From Pictodentalium vernedei (Eukaryota; Mollusca; Scaphopoda; Dentaliida; Dentaliidae): 64,000 nt of DNA. Within the stretch, counting starts at the first letter, position 1; each line of letters begins with the position of its first letter. Location: the NCBI GenBank assembly GCA_031216915.1, contig CM062296.1, positions 452,724,287-452,788,286 of the forward strand, read 5' to 3'. Below are positions 23,347-34,792 of this stretch, piece after piece. The notes below the pieces were generated by a model. It did no database searches, was not told the origin of the DNA, and saw only the letters and a program-made list of their open reading frames with translations. The position numbers were made by a program, and so were the translations under genes.

Positions 23347-23437
23347 GACCAGTATGTGTTCATTCATGAATGTGTAAAAGATATTCTGGAGGCTGATAGT
23401 GACAGTGGAGAAGAAGAATATGATGCTGATCAAGACG
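23347..23437 (+). CDS. Receptor-type protein tyrosine phosphatase, end of catalytic domain and acidic linker
   Basis: Internal exon, acceptor TTGTAG before 23347, donor GTAAGC at 23438. It encodes 30 residues plus one base. The start DQYVFIHECVKDIL continues the Q-loop (QTEDQY) and forms the last helix of the phosphatase domain. The remaining residues, ADSDSGEEEYDADQD, are a strongly acidic linker with one tyrosine in an acidic setting. No second phosphatase domain follows, unlike the tandem-domain receptor phosphatases, which supports a single-domain R3-type enzyme. The splice phase (+1) matches the terminal exon at 31029. Confidence 0.93.
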
Positions 23438-25231
23438 GTAAGCATATTTGTTTCCAAAACTTCAAGAAATGGAGTAATTGGGGAATCAAAAGGTTTTAAA
23501 TACCACTCCATTTTTTTTCAAACCCTCTGTACAAATTTGACATGTTAATTGCATACAGTTTCTAGGGTAAACTTCTGTTAACTGATTAAAAATTCTTGCA
23601 ATCTATTGAAAATTTACTCTGACAACCATGTGAATTGCCCATGCTTATAGATACATTTTCGAACATGAGGTGAGCCTGGCTGTCAAAAGTGTTGTAAAAC
23701 GCTAATAAATAAATAAATATATAGATCCATGTGGCCTCAGACTAATCTAATATATTCATGTATTATATCTTGTTTGGAACTTCCATGAGCTATGTCAGAC
23801 AAGCTATAATGTAAGTTTACCCCACTTACAGTACAATGAGAGTGGGTTACAGCCAAAGCACTCCTGGGATGGGTTTTCCACCCAAGATCAACTAAATGGT
23901 CCAGGTCAAAAACGTCCCATCATTTGGGTACAAAACGTCCAATTCAGTACAAAACATCTTGGAACAAACATCCTGGGTACAAACGTCCAGAAACTGGTGA
24001 ACAATACACACTTTTATACCATAAATGGCATTTTATTCGAACAATAAAGGCCTTTGATAAATGTTTGCTTTAATTACCTAGTAGGATGATAAATTTTTCC
24101 CATAGGTTTAACACACAAAAAATTTATCACCCTAGAAGGGAGTTGGAAACGGACTATACAATGTTGACCTCCGGCGTTCCATTTGAAAGGTCAGGATATC
24201 TTGACCTTATTTACGCATATCAGAATTTTACAGAAATCTGCGGAAACGAAGCGACGATCATCACTTAAACGTAATTAAATGAGTTGTACCGGTATAACAT
24301 TATATGCCGCATGTTCATTGCGAGCAAACAATAAAGAATACTCATAATTAATTAACAAAAGTATTCAAAAATAAAACTCGATTTTGAAATACCTAATGCC
24401 AGAAGTGACTGGTGTAGTGTTAAATTAATTTGGATTTTGCCTGGGGATGTACATATGCTCGATGGGCAGTACCTCGCGTCGATAGACGATAAACAATTAT
24501 TCTGTTTCAGGAGAGAAAGAATGTGAACGATGTTCTTTAATTGTGAGTAACCTTACCTCTCCTCCCAGCACACCAATGCGTAACACGAAGTACAAACACT
24601 CTGCGCAATTCCAATACAACTGAATTCACACATTGTCAAAATAATTTGAACACACCTGTATCACGTGCTGTTGAACCCATGGCTTCCACACATGATCTTG
24701 GGTAACTGCAATAACTATTTCCTCATCAGAACGAAATGGTTGTACAAGTTTTAACATTAACGACTTCCATTTGCAGCATACGGGCCTCTTGAATCCACGC
24801 ATATTATTGAATAGTTTATTTCACGGACGTATTTACGTTAACACTTTAAACATCAACATACAAAAATGAACTGACATTCGTGGCCTGCTTTGAAATTGGC
24901 CCAATTGCTCTCACCCACTCAATGCTACATGGACGCATTGTAATGTAGCATAATTAACAGTTCAATTGTTGTTTTCTTTGAAAGGTTTGAAAGTATTACA
25001 CCATGCCAGTACAAAAAGAATATAGATTGCTCATTTAATAAAGGATTTTTGTAAGTTTAACTGACATTTGTTGGGGAATTATTTTTAGACAGAAATGTAT
25101 CACTGTGCCTTATTTATTTTTTACAATGTTCTCTTGTTGATCGAAATGGACCAATGTTCTCCTCACTTCGAGCTACGTTTTGTAGCGAATAACAGCATGA
25201 TTTTCCCGCAACTTCTTTGTAAAAAATTTAT
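23438..25231. other. Intron with short repeats, no gene seen
   Basis: A SINE-type tail (TAATAAATAAATAAATATA) lies near 23703. Short repeats built on TACAAAACGTCC lie at about 23905-23990. A palindrome GATAAATTTTT...AAAAATTTATC lies at about 24088-24129. No exon recognised. Confidence 0.4.
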
Positions 25232-25387
25232 GGGATAAACAAAATAAACGTATAGTGTTTTCAAGTAAAAAATTTATTCTACTCGTAGGATTAAGAATCA
25301 AACTGACTTGCCAGAGGCTCGTCGGTTTCATTCTTAATCCTACTCCTAGAATAAATTTTTTACTTGAAAACACTATACACGTTTATT
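25232..25387. repeat. Long foldback
   Basis: Arms of about 60 bases. The left contains GTGTTTTCAAGTAAAAAATT and ATTCTACTCGTAGGATTAAG; the right is the complement with few mismatches. The loop is about 30 bases (CTGACTTGCCAGAGGCTCG). Confidence 0.85.
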
Positions 25388-25425
25388 CTATATATAACAA
25401 GTTTATCACTAGAATTCCCTTTGAG

Positions 25426-25621
25426 AACCCTGGGAAGAGAGGCAGTGTTTGTTTACAGTAGCAAACAAGCTGTTTTACTGGTAAAATAGGACCCTGTCAC
25501 CAGTGCTTGGGTTTGGGTTTGGAAGTCCTCTAAAATGGGCAACATGGGTATAAACAAATGGTCTTGATTAGCCATTTCACAGTAATATGTGACCTTAAAC
25601 ACCAATAAATAAATAAACTAA
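25426..25621 (+). mobile_element. SINE-like repeat with AATA tail
   Basis: Order of blocks: CTGGGAAGAGAGGCAGTG, TTTACTGGTAAAATAGGACC, GGAAGTCCTCTAAAATGGGC, ATGTGACCTTAAACACC, then AATAAATAAATAAA. The same body and tail recur, mostly in reverse orientation, at 40132-40394, 53235-53375, 56950-57188, 57368-57606, 58960-59178, 60016-60236 and 63882-64000. No RNA-polymerase III box is obvious, so it could be a short LINE-3'-end derivative. Confidence 0.7.
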
Positions 25622-27419
25622 AATAGAATATAGGAAAGTGACCAGGTTCTTGCAAATTAAAAACTCCTGTTAATTGATTTTTCAATACAAAGTTACTATT
25701 CAATTAACAAGGTTCTACTGTATATACTGTTCTTCATGTTGCCACAAAGGCATTAAAAAAGGCCTCAAATTTGTTTTATTCTGACAATTTGATCCAGCTC
25801 ATCTTGTTCAACACAGCTCTGTACCCATTAGGTGATATAAAAAAAAATTCTTTGTTTCTCAGACAATGATGGTTTGAAAACAATTTCTGGCAAGCAGTTT
25901 TTAATATTATTTTTTTGAGTCTCCTAATGTTTTTCCATGGATATTTTGCCCCACTATTTTATAAAAATGCCAACAAAATTCTTTATCGATCTGCTTTTAC
26001 TTTACTTAGAAACAAAAATCCAAACAAAATTAATTTCCTATCATTGTCATTCACACCAGACATTATGGTAATATCTGCTCTGGACAGAGTCCTTGCATGG
26101 AAACAGAAAAATTGGATACTGACAGGTCTCCATGACCTCCATAAGAATTTGTTCACACACCATATTATTTGCCATCATTGTCTTCACAAATAAATAGATC
26201 ATCACTGAAACCAAACAGTTATGGACTATACACAATCAGTTACTAATGAAGACATGTTTGTTGAACATGATTTTCAAAATTGTGGGTTTTATCCTTTTTC
26301 TTATATCATAAGTGACACATGCATCTAAAAACTGTTGGGAGATACAGACACGCATTCCTGGTTAATTCTGTCCATCTGTCTACAACCCATCAGTTATTAA
26401 TAGTTTTTAACTGATACTGAATTTATTCACTCATGGCGGTTATTGGTCAAATGAAGTGATGAAAGGTTATACATAATTTGTGACAGCTTGTTTCAGGGTC
26501 ATTTTATTTCGCATCTGTTTCTCAGCTGAAAAGCTGTTTGTGGGTACTGTTGTGAATGATTAGGAATGGGTGAAGGGGAAACTGGAAATGATTCATTAAT
26601 AAAGGTATCGACCTTCAAGATAATAGAAAGCTTTCTTTATTTTGGCAATGTTTATTGGGGAATTATACTTTGAATAAAGTCTGAGTGGTTCAAGTTTGAA
26701 ATTTGAAAGTGTTCCAGGTGATAATTTTTTTTACTTCTGAATTGGAAAAAAACAATTTCTGATCATGTGATGGTGACTGTGAAGTAATGTATTTTGTTTT
26801 GTTTGGCATTAGCATAATTTTTAGTGATTAACTGATGTTCGGCAATCGCATCTGATATCGGCCAATTTTAAGCCGTCGGTTGACCATCGGTAGAAGTGTT
26901 TGAACATCAGTTCATGCCGATCGTTACATGGAATACCACAGAATCAAAATTTTTCATATTTATGTTTGATTCATGACCTAAATTACAAGCAGTAACTAGC
27001 TTAATGAGTTGCCACATTAATTGGCAGTAGCGTTGAAATGATTTGTCGATTATTCAACATTTATAATATCCCACTCCCAGTGCAAGTTACACTGACACTG
27101 ACAGCACCCCCACCAGCACTATGAATTGCTGTTTCATCATTTGATATCACTGTCAGTTCATTTGTAAACAGTCTAGTTAACAATTTTTTTTTAGTCACTG
27201 TCAACACAAAGTAGACAGGAACAAATTAACATAAAATACACTCATCAGCCGATTGTTTTCACAGTCGGAGTATAACTTCAATCTGTTGTGCATGTTACTT
27301 ATTTATGTAAACAATCTAAAAATAGTGTATGGCCATTTTGTGCATGGACTTCTGGGATTAGTTATCATTTCTGAAACCTTATATTTTTCCATTCAGATCT
27401 ACGAAATTGAGTGAATTTA
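25622..27419. other. Intron, no gene seen
   Basis: AT-rich. A stretch at about 26830-26930 is built from GATCGGC/GCCGATC-like words (ATATCGGCCAATTTTAAGCC), probably a decayed MITE. The minus frame at 26047-26235 and the plus frame at 25915-26193 overlap each other and lack known motifs. Confidence 0.4.
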
Positions 27420-27586
27420 GGAGATAACTATGTTGTATTTGATTGTTCGGTACCGTAAACGATGGTTTTACTGTCGCAAATAGAGTTTTGCCGGCGATGC
27501 GTTAGCTGAGCCAGTAAAATGGATATTTGCGACAGTAAAACCATCGTTTACAGCCCCAAACAATCAAATGCAACATAGTTATCCCC
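27420..27586. repeat. Long foldback with GTCGCAAATA arms
   Basis: The left arm (27420-27482) contains GATAACTATGTTGTATTTGA and CGATGGTTTTACTGTCGCAA. The right arm (27523-27586) is the complement with a few mismatches. The loop is about 40 bases and GC-richer than its surroundings. A loose relative of one arm (TTTTACTGTCGCAAATTTTA) is at about 28691-28711. Confidence 0.85.
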
Positions 27587-29212
27587 ATTCTAATATAATT
27601 CGGCTGAAAATGGAGATAGTATTTGATCTCCCAATTATAGACAAACGCCTTGTTGAAGACAACAATTTAAATCTAAAAATACAGTCTTCGTGATGTCATT
27701 TGGGAGTTCCGAACTAAATCACAAAATATATTTTACGCTGCCACTATGCAAATAGTTCCAAACGTTTTAGTCATTTTATCACCAATAACAAAATATATTT
27801 ATATTTGTATTGACAACATTTATCATGTTTAAATGTCTGTGACAATCTGAAAACAAAATACGCTGACTGCTTTCCCTTTTCAAAGTTTAGAGTTCACCTT
27901 GTGATGTTTCAGTCTGAGTCAGAAAGCACTCGAGGATTTACCATTAAAGTTAAAAATTGAGATATTTGATTAGAAGCCCTTGTTTAACCATAATAATTAC
28001 TTATGGTTACAGAACAGTTGTTCATTTCAAACTGTTTCTGGGAAGTGATGTCTTGTGGAATTGGTCTACTGGTATTGACATAATTGATGCAGAACGAATA
28101 GTTCATCTCTCTCAGTGGTGAACACATTTCTGTAGCTGTACATGTTGGTTCCACGAATGCAGGTGACAAATTAGAAAATGAAAGGACTGCTTGCACTTGA
28201 AGTCGATGTTATAACATCGCTAGCGGATCGGTCAGGATTATTTGGCCTTGAACAATTAAAATTATTATTGCCAGTTGTCAGAATTTTGGTTTTCTATTTC
28301 GCACATAGCGTCCATAAATTCTTCATCATACGAAAAATTGCTATTTATAAATTATATTATAATATAATATCACTGACTGGTTCCACATGGTTGCCGTTAA
28401 GCCTGTCGGAATCAGTTTTTTCAACTCTTATTTCATTACTCAGCAGTCTCTGCCAAACCTCTTCCACATTAATATTAAACTTTCCAACTTCATCCATATT
28501 AATTACAGTAATTACAAGAAAGATAGAAAATGTTGATTTTTTTTACAGAAAGTCAACGCGTTCACAGCGTTTGTTTACCTTGGATACAGTAGTCAATGAC
28601 TCCAAATGGAACGAAAATAGAACACCCACGAATATATCTTGACGTTCCTGAAATAGTTTTTGAAAACACAAAATTTCCGACCGATTACGCTGATTTTACT
28701 GTCGCAAATTTTATTGATTAGCCAATCAAATTTCGAGATTTATAGTAATTGTATTAGAATGCAGTGTTAGAAGCTATTTGGAAACACAACCATTATCAAT
28801 GTATTTTCAGTCGTTGATTTCTGCCCCGCAACGAAAGCAATCTCAATTACTGTGTACAAGACGGGACCTACTTTTGTTGTTGACCTGCATATCCGTGTGG
28901 GTTTTGAATCGAGAATTCGAGTTAGAACATAAATCAGTAATTAAATCAAGTAAATAAGTATATGTTATTCAATTGCCCTTTGATATATTTTTTTCAATTT
29001 CATCTTGAAACTATATTTAAATGGAAGTGGAATTTAAAATTGTATGAACGTAAGTCACCTATTTTCACATTGATCAAAGATGCACGTGAGCCTGCACTGT
29101 TTACATGTTTCTGCCGAAGTCGTATTTTTATTTGGATACACACAGTGACTCGCTCTTGACGTCACCAAACATATCAACCTGACTGTACTGTAAAATTAAC
29201 CCTGTTTTTTTA
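27587..29212. other. Intron, no gene seen
   Basis: A 154-codon open frame at 28178-28642 begins without context and has no recognised domain. I treat it as non-coding. Nothing else stands out apart from a short TATAATATAATAT palindrome near 28350. Confidence 0.4.
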
Positions 29213-30778
29213 CTACTCAAAGTTTGCTAAGCACCAAATATTTGACACATCATTGTGAAATTTGCTTGTGACATATTTGCGATATTTTTGGTGGATATGA
29301 TTGAGGAATGTATTGAGATGGTCCCCAGTGTTTACATTAACTCTGTGACAGGCAGATGTTTCGTGACAGTCATGGAAAGCATGTACCCCTTGATTTTCAT
29401 GATGTTTTTGTGTATTGTCTACATGTACATGACATGTGTAGGGTATTCAATCTTCATTTCAACACAAACCCTTGTGATTTAATATGGCAAATGCAAATGT
29501 AAGAAGACATTTGTCTGAAGCCAAAAGGTGGTGGGCTGTAGGGATGGTGGAGCAAGGGGCTACCCATCGCTAGGTTGGTGAAGCCCTTGGTGTGAACCAT
29601 ACGGTGATCACCAGAGCCTGGGCAAGATTTCAGCAGTATGGAACACCAGTAAGGTGGCATGGTAGTGGCAGAGACAGGGCAACATCTGCAGCTGAAGACC
29701 GGTTTTTGATCATTCAGGCCCATAGGAACCGCTTTGCCACAGCAACCCAGCTTCGCAGTGACCTTCAGAATGCATTCGGGGTAAATGTTTTGAAGCAGAC
29801 TATCTGGGCAAGATTGCACGAAGGTGGTCTCCGATCATGAAGACCATCTATTCACATTCTTGTGTCCCAGAACCACTGCCAGGCACGATATGAATGGGCC
29901 ATGGACCACGTTGGATGGACCAGAGAAGATTGGCGACCTGTCCTTTTTACAGTGAGTCAAGGTACTGCCTAGACCACACAGATAGGTGTTCTAGGGTATG
30001 GAGAAGACCAGGAGAGCGATTCCATGCAGCCAACATTGCTGAGCATGACCGCCATGGTGGAGGGTCAATCATGGTCTGGGGCAGCATCAGCTGGGATGGA
30101 CGTATAGAGCTCTGTGTCCTTGAACGTGGTACATTGACTGCACAACGGTATATTGATGAGATCATGGATGTCCATGTCAGATTGTATGCAGGTGCTGTGG
30201 GTGATAGATTCATTCTGATGGACGATAATGCCCGGCCTCATGTTGCTCATGCTGTCAGGGAGTACCGACAGAGGAAGGGGATTGAGCATATGGACTGGCC
30301 AGAAAGACCCCCTGACCTCATTCCAATCGAACATGTCTGGAATGAGTTGCAGCTTGCAATTGCAGCCCGTCCAGTCCAGCCAAGAAGTGTCCAGGAGCTT
30401 GGTGCCATGCTGGACCAAGAATGGAACAACATCCCACGAAGGACCACCAGGAACCTGATTGGGAGCATGAGAAGGCATTGTCAAGCTGTAATTAACAGTA
30501 ATGGGTCTCATACTCGATATTGAACCCATACCAGTTTGCTCTGTCAACTTTGTGGCAAATTGAAAAAATTCCTCTTTTACCAATGATATCCATTTTCCAT
30601 GGTTATCGTATTCAAAAGCTAAAAAATAATGTCAAACACAAATAAAATCTTAATTTCTGTACTTAAATCATTAAAGATGTAATTAAATAAAAAATATATA
30701 CACTTTTCATTACAATATTTCAACTAAAACGTAAAACAGGTAGTTGGATATACTTGGTGCTTAGCAAACTTTGAGTAG
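29213..30778 (+). mobile_element. Tc1/mariner-type transposon copy 2
   Basis: 1566 bases, ends CTACTCAAAGTTTGCTAAGC and its complement, flanked by TA at 29211-29212 and 30779-30780. Same family as 17772-19345 but in opposite orientation, about 11 kb away. It lies in the sense direction of the phosphatase intron. Confidence 0.92.
29484..30523 (+). pseudogene. Tc1 transposase, copy 2 (stops and a frameshift at the first catalytic Asp)
   Basis: ATG at 29484 (MANANVRRHLSEAKRW), natural stop TGA at 30521-30523. The total length is not a multiple of three. Damage: TAG at 29571-29573, a TGA where copy 1 reads on (LRS then stop, about 29838), and loss of one base in the first catalytic motif, so TTTACAGATGAGTCA is TTTACAGTGAGTCA near 29949. 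Downstream the frame reads FILMDDNARPH and PPDLIPIEHVWNEL with the 34-residue D-to-E spacing. It is inactive but differs from copy 1 in every lesion. Confidence 0.93.
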
Positions 30779-31028
30779 TATATGTTCTTACATACTACTC
30801 TTTTTGGTTGTGACTTCTGACAACAGCTGATTGTGCTCTCAACTAATCGGCAGGCAGATGACAGTTGCAAACCCTTATCGTTTAAGCACTCAAAATTTTA
30901 TTTTCAGAGACAAATCTACATCATATTTTTATCAAAAGCAAGAGAAAAACTTGTGTCACAGAAACAACATCATTACAATGTCAACACAGTGTGATGATCT
31001 GTTGAACTGATCCTATTTTTTTTTTCAG

Positions 31029-31075
31029 CAGTCTATGAGAATATGAATAGTGATCCAGTTTATGCAAATTACTAA
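31029..31075 (+). CDS. Receptor-type protein tyrosine phosphatase, C-terminal tail exon with stop
   Basis: Terminal exon. Spliced to the G at 23437 it reads AVYENMNSDPVYANY and then TAA at 31073-31075. The tail has two tyrosine motifs: YENM fits both the YxN (Grb2-type SH2) and YxxM (PI3-kinase p85 SH2) patterns, and YANY fits YxN. Vertebrate R3 receptor phosphatases are known to carry a comparable C-terminal phosphorylated tyrosine that recruits SH2 adaptors, so the motif supports the R3-like assignment. The acceptor is a tandem CAGCAG after a pyrimidine tract: AG at 31027-31028 gives Ala-Val, while AG at 31030-31031 drops only the Ala. No AATAAA is seen within 180 bases of the stop. The nearest run of AATAAA hexamers is in a SINE tail near 32400. 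The exon rests on splice-site fit and family logic, not on a transcript. Confidence 0.82.
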
Positions 31076-31256
31076 CAATGAAAATGAACAATACCAAGAT
31101 GTGTATTCTGTCCGAACAACTGTTGTTGGAGAAATGGTATCATGATGTTAAAATGTTATTTTCAGGGTTGAAACTATTCGTTCCAAACAAATATATCAGT
31201 CAGATACAGGGATTTTCTAATGTTATTACAAACTGTGAATAACAAACTTACAATCA
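31076..31256 (+). other. Presumed 3' untranslated region of the phosphatase gene
   Basis: Directly follows the stop. No canonical AATAAA occurs before the MITE at 31257. The transcript may end further downstream, possibly using AATAAA units in the SINE tail near 32398-32425, which is inference. Confidence 0.4.
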
Positions 31257-31980
31257 CTAGGGCCCCACAAAGTAGATCTTCTGTTTCTCAGGCCATTTTT
31301 TGTAAAATTGCTTGTGGCGGGTATTTTATATTTTATTTTTGTAATTATTTCTTTGCCATCAAAAGTTCAGGTTCTTGGTTTTTTGTTTTATGTTTTAGGT
31401 ATCATAATCTACAGAATAGCATGGGTGGTGGTATATTTCATTCCTTGAGTGCAAGAAGGCTTTGCAATGCTAAAGCATTGCAAAGTCTTGTTGCACTCAA
31501 GGGACAATTTATCAATTTTATTAACTTGGGTAAAATATCAGATATAAACCATTTAGTTTTTATTTTTATTCCCTGCCAAAACTAAGTTTGTGGGGGATAT
31601 AGAAATGGTTTCTACCCATTGATTCATTTGTCCATCTGGGCATCCATACGTCTGTCACTCCTTCCCTCTGTCCGTCCGACCCTCCATCCATCCATAAAAA
31701 CTTTGTACCTTCATATCTCAGTCAGTAAGTGTTGGATTTAAATGATCTTTGGCATGCTGATAGAACATCATGGGGGAAAGGAAATTCACAAATAACAGGT
31801 TTTGTCCATTTTTTTTCCAGAGTTATGGGCCTCTTTTCTGCTTTTTTCAACATGACTGTCTTAGTTGGTGGGGGATACTGGTGGCATTGCACCTTGTTCA
31901 AGTTTGCAGTAGTTATAAAAAGATAGTATGATGTGGCAACCAAAAGGACCATGTGGAGGGCCTGAGAAACAGATTTTTTT
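31257..31980. mobile_element. Hairpin MITE copy 3, interrupted by another repeat
   Basis: The left end is TCTTCTGTTTCTCAGGCC, the hairpin is at 31442-31503, and the right end GGCCTGAGAAACAGATTTTT lies near 31960. Between about 31569 and 31900 it is split by a different repeat that starts near TTTGTGGGGGATATAGAAAT and carries TCCGTCC/CCATCCATCC wording. The start of that insert matches about 41340-41370. Confidence 0.7.
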
Positions 31981-32052
31981 ACTTTTTTAGGCCTATTTAG
32001 TACATATTTGTTTAACCATTGATTATGTCCTCTTTAACCCTTTATGCAGCTT

Positions 32053-32431
32053 GATTTATGTGGCTCAGTAGGTAGAGGTGCAGGCTGCAAGCCGAGAGGT
32101 CCTCGGTTCGAATCCCACCTGCGGCAACCGCGTTGTGTCCTTGGGCAAGACACTTCACCCCCATTGCCCACGTGGGGGCACGATGACGCCGTGTAGTAAG
32201 ACGTACTGCACATCGATGATACGCTTGTCTTCAGCTTATCTAACCATGTCTATGCTGCAGTACGGAGTTACGATGTTGGGGAGCTGGCAGCTGCTCGTCG
32301 TTGCTCGGTGGTTCTCTCCGGGTACTCCGGCTTCTTCCACCCGTAAAACTGTCACGGTCATGATTAGCCATTGTGCATAAATATGTGACCTTAAACATCA
32401 ATAAATAAATAATAATAAATAAATAAATATA
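32053..32431 (+). mobile_element. tRNA-headed SINE, full length
   Basis: The tRNA-like head has a polymerase III box A, TGGCTCAGTAGGTAGAGG at 32061-32078, and a perfect box B, GGTTCGAATCC at 32105-32115. The body has TTGTGTCCTTGGGCAAGACA and GTGGGGGCACGATGACGC blocks, then GGGTACTCCGGCTTC, then ATGTGACCTTAAACATC and an AATAAATAAATAATAAT tail. The T-stem does not pair, so it is a SINE head and not a functional tRNA gene. The CCTTGGGCAAGACACTT core is known from several animal SINE groups. Confidence 0.85.
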
Positions 32432-34097
32432 TAGGGCCAGGACCATTCAGAAATATCTCCATTCTATATTTAATACATTTTTTCCATTTTCAACTCCAAA
32501 ATATAGTTTATGACTCCTCACTGGAATGAGCTCCCTGAGCTCATTGCAATGATGCATCATAAGTTATGTTTTGGATGCAAAAAGTACAACATTTAGTTAT
32601 TCAAGAACATTTTTTTTTCAAGCATTGTCTTCTAGTCATGTTTGTTAAAGCATTAAGATTAATGTGACAACATTAGAGAAAAATTGTGAAGGAAGGGGAA
32701 ATTGTCAATTACCTTTGAAGTGCATATCTCCACAGGCCTGGGCTTTTCAGGCGGGCAGTTGTTCCTGTTCCCTACCACCTGCCGGAAATCAAAATAAACT
32801 GAGTGGTAAATGCCACCTATTAAACATGACAACTTCTGCTTGCCTTAAGTTCTTGATCTCCAAGCAGAGGTATTACCAGCTCCAAGTATTGGAATTGTTG
32901 AGTATATGTTCGTGTCAGATATCCTTTAATGTAACATGCACTTCACACAGGTGTACATAAGGTGCATTAAAATAGACTGCTTGAGAATGAGGGACACTAA
33001 AGTCTGTTCCTAATTTCTTCAGCATTGTGATTTCTGTAGTAACAGAACAATGTCATGCGATAAAATAAATAGACTATAGATCACACCTGCATCGTTGCAC
33101 TGGCAACATTGTTTCAATTTCTAACCATAGACAGATTAGAACAAGGGCTGTACTTTAAGCGTGAAAACATACTAAGTAAAATAAAAATGATTGTTTTGGA
33201 GGCTCAGATTAGTTATTGGAAGTGATCGTGTATCAAATATACACCTTAAATGATATAAAAGTAAAAGTCGAAGATTATTAATTTTGTGCATTGAATGTGG
33301 GTACCGTAAAGCCTCACACTTTTTGATTGTAGATGGAATATTGATTCAAATGAGTATTATGAGTTGTAATTCAGAAACAACTGGAACAAATTCTGATTTA
33401 TGATTTTATATAAGGTGATTATGAGGAAAAAGAAATTTGCATGCGGTAACATAATTTTTTTAAGGTTAGTGTTTCTAGAATTCATGTAATAATAAAAAAT
33501 ATGATTCAAAATTGACTTGATGGTTTGGTGATGCAGCAAAAAAAATTGGCTCCTCTGAAGTGGAAATGGTTTGCACAAGCAAAATTGAGGTGGGAAAGTT
33601 TCTTTCATGGCATTACCTTGTTGTTTGCTAGGCAATAAAGGAAACTCTCTGTATGAAGTTATTTTGTCATTATTGGATATATATATTTGAGAATGTAAGA
33701 AAACATTTATTTATGAACAAAATATTGCTACACTGGGCTAACTTTGCTGGAAGCCTGGTATTTTTTTGAAAAAATATTCATGTAACAAATCACAGTATGT
33801 ATTAGCTTGTAGCTTGCCAAACAGAAGGAAACAAAATTCATGTAAAATTGTTTTGTTACAATTTATTGCAGGGTGCCTATTGGCATTCTATGATACAGAG
33901 TAACAAAACATTTATTTATAAGCAAAATCCTGCTAAGGCACCCCTTGATGTAAGCATGGTATCATTGAAATAAAAAAAATACTCCCCTTGGCCCTCCAAC
34001 AGAGCTTGAAGCCACAATTAGACCTTCAGTGAAATGAGTGTGACATGCCATGGTACAGTTGAGTCACTTAATTGTATATCTCTTAACTGAATAAATA
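32432..34097. other. Intergenic AT-rich sequence
   Basis: A palindromic MITE fragment (GACTCCTCACTGGAATGAGC) is at about 32450-32620. A small hairpin of the TTTATTGCAGGGTGCC type is near 33855-33900. No gene recognised. Confidence 0.4.
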
Positions 34098-34099
34098 GG

Positions 34100-34465
34100 G
34101 AGCATGTTTGCTCAGTGGTTACAGCATTGGACTTCAACCCAAAAGGTCCATGGTTCAATCCACACCATGGGTGTCTACATTGTGTCCTTGAGCAAGGTAC
34201 TTAATCTTGATTGCCAGTGTGGGGGCACGGTGGTGCTGTATGCTATGGCATACTGCATGTAGATGGGATTATTGTCTTTAACCAATGATAACCCTGCTTG
34301 TGTGGAGTTAGTACATTGGAGAGCCTGACAGTTGCTGGCCACTGCTCAGTGGTTCTCTCTGAGTACTTGGTTCTCCCTGAGTACTCCGGCTTCCTCCACC
34401 CATGAAACTGTCCAATGGTAGGTACCTCTGGCTGTTGGAAGTGTCATTAAAACCCAATCAACAAA
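34100..34465 (+). mobile_element. tRNA-headed SINE, second head type
   Basis: The head has TTGCTCAGTGGTTACAGCAT (box A-like) and ATGGTTCAATCC (box B-like). The body has ATTGTGTCCTTGAGCAAGGT and the GTACTCCGGCTTCCTCCACC block, which is partly duplicated. The head is closer to the copy at 63595-63880 than to 32053. Confidence 0.75.
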
Positions 34466-34792
34466 AGAAAAATTGAATAACCCTGTTAATTGATTTAAAT
34501 TTCCAAACCATTTACCATACATTCATTGTAAATTTGGCCTAGCTGTTAATTGAAAATTTGTAATAAAGAGAACTCTTGTTAACTGAATAAAAAATATTGT
34601 GATACATCAAAAGAATGACTCTGACAATCACTGATTTTCTTCCGTTTCATGGTTCCAGTCCAATTTCAAATGAAAAGCCCTTGAATTTTAGCCCCTTCGT
34701 TGAAAAATGCTTGAAATTGTTTCTAGCCTTAAAGAGTACTTGACTTTCTATCACTCACCTTGAAAAGTACTCAAATTCAGTTTACCTATAAG

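Noticed and set aside
28178..28642. 154-codon open frame as an exon
   Set aside because: No acceptor or donor fits, low-complexity Leu/Ser/Ile composition, no domain recognised.
31160..31200. A further phosphatase exon after TTATTTTCAG at about 31155-31164
   Set aside because: The upstream exon already ends in a stop at 31073-31075 and the following sequence gives no tail-like reading.
32061..32130. Possible functional tRNA gene (boxes A and B both good)
   Set aside because: The T-stem (CCTCG/TCCCA) does not pair and the head continues directly into a SINE body with an AATA tail. It is a SINE promoter.
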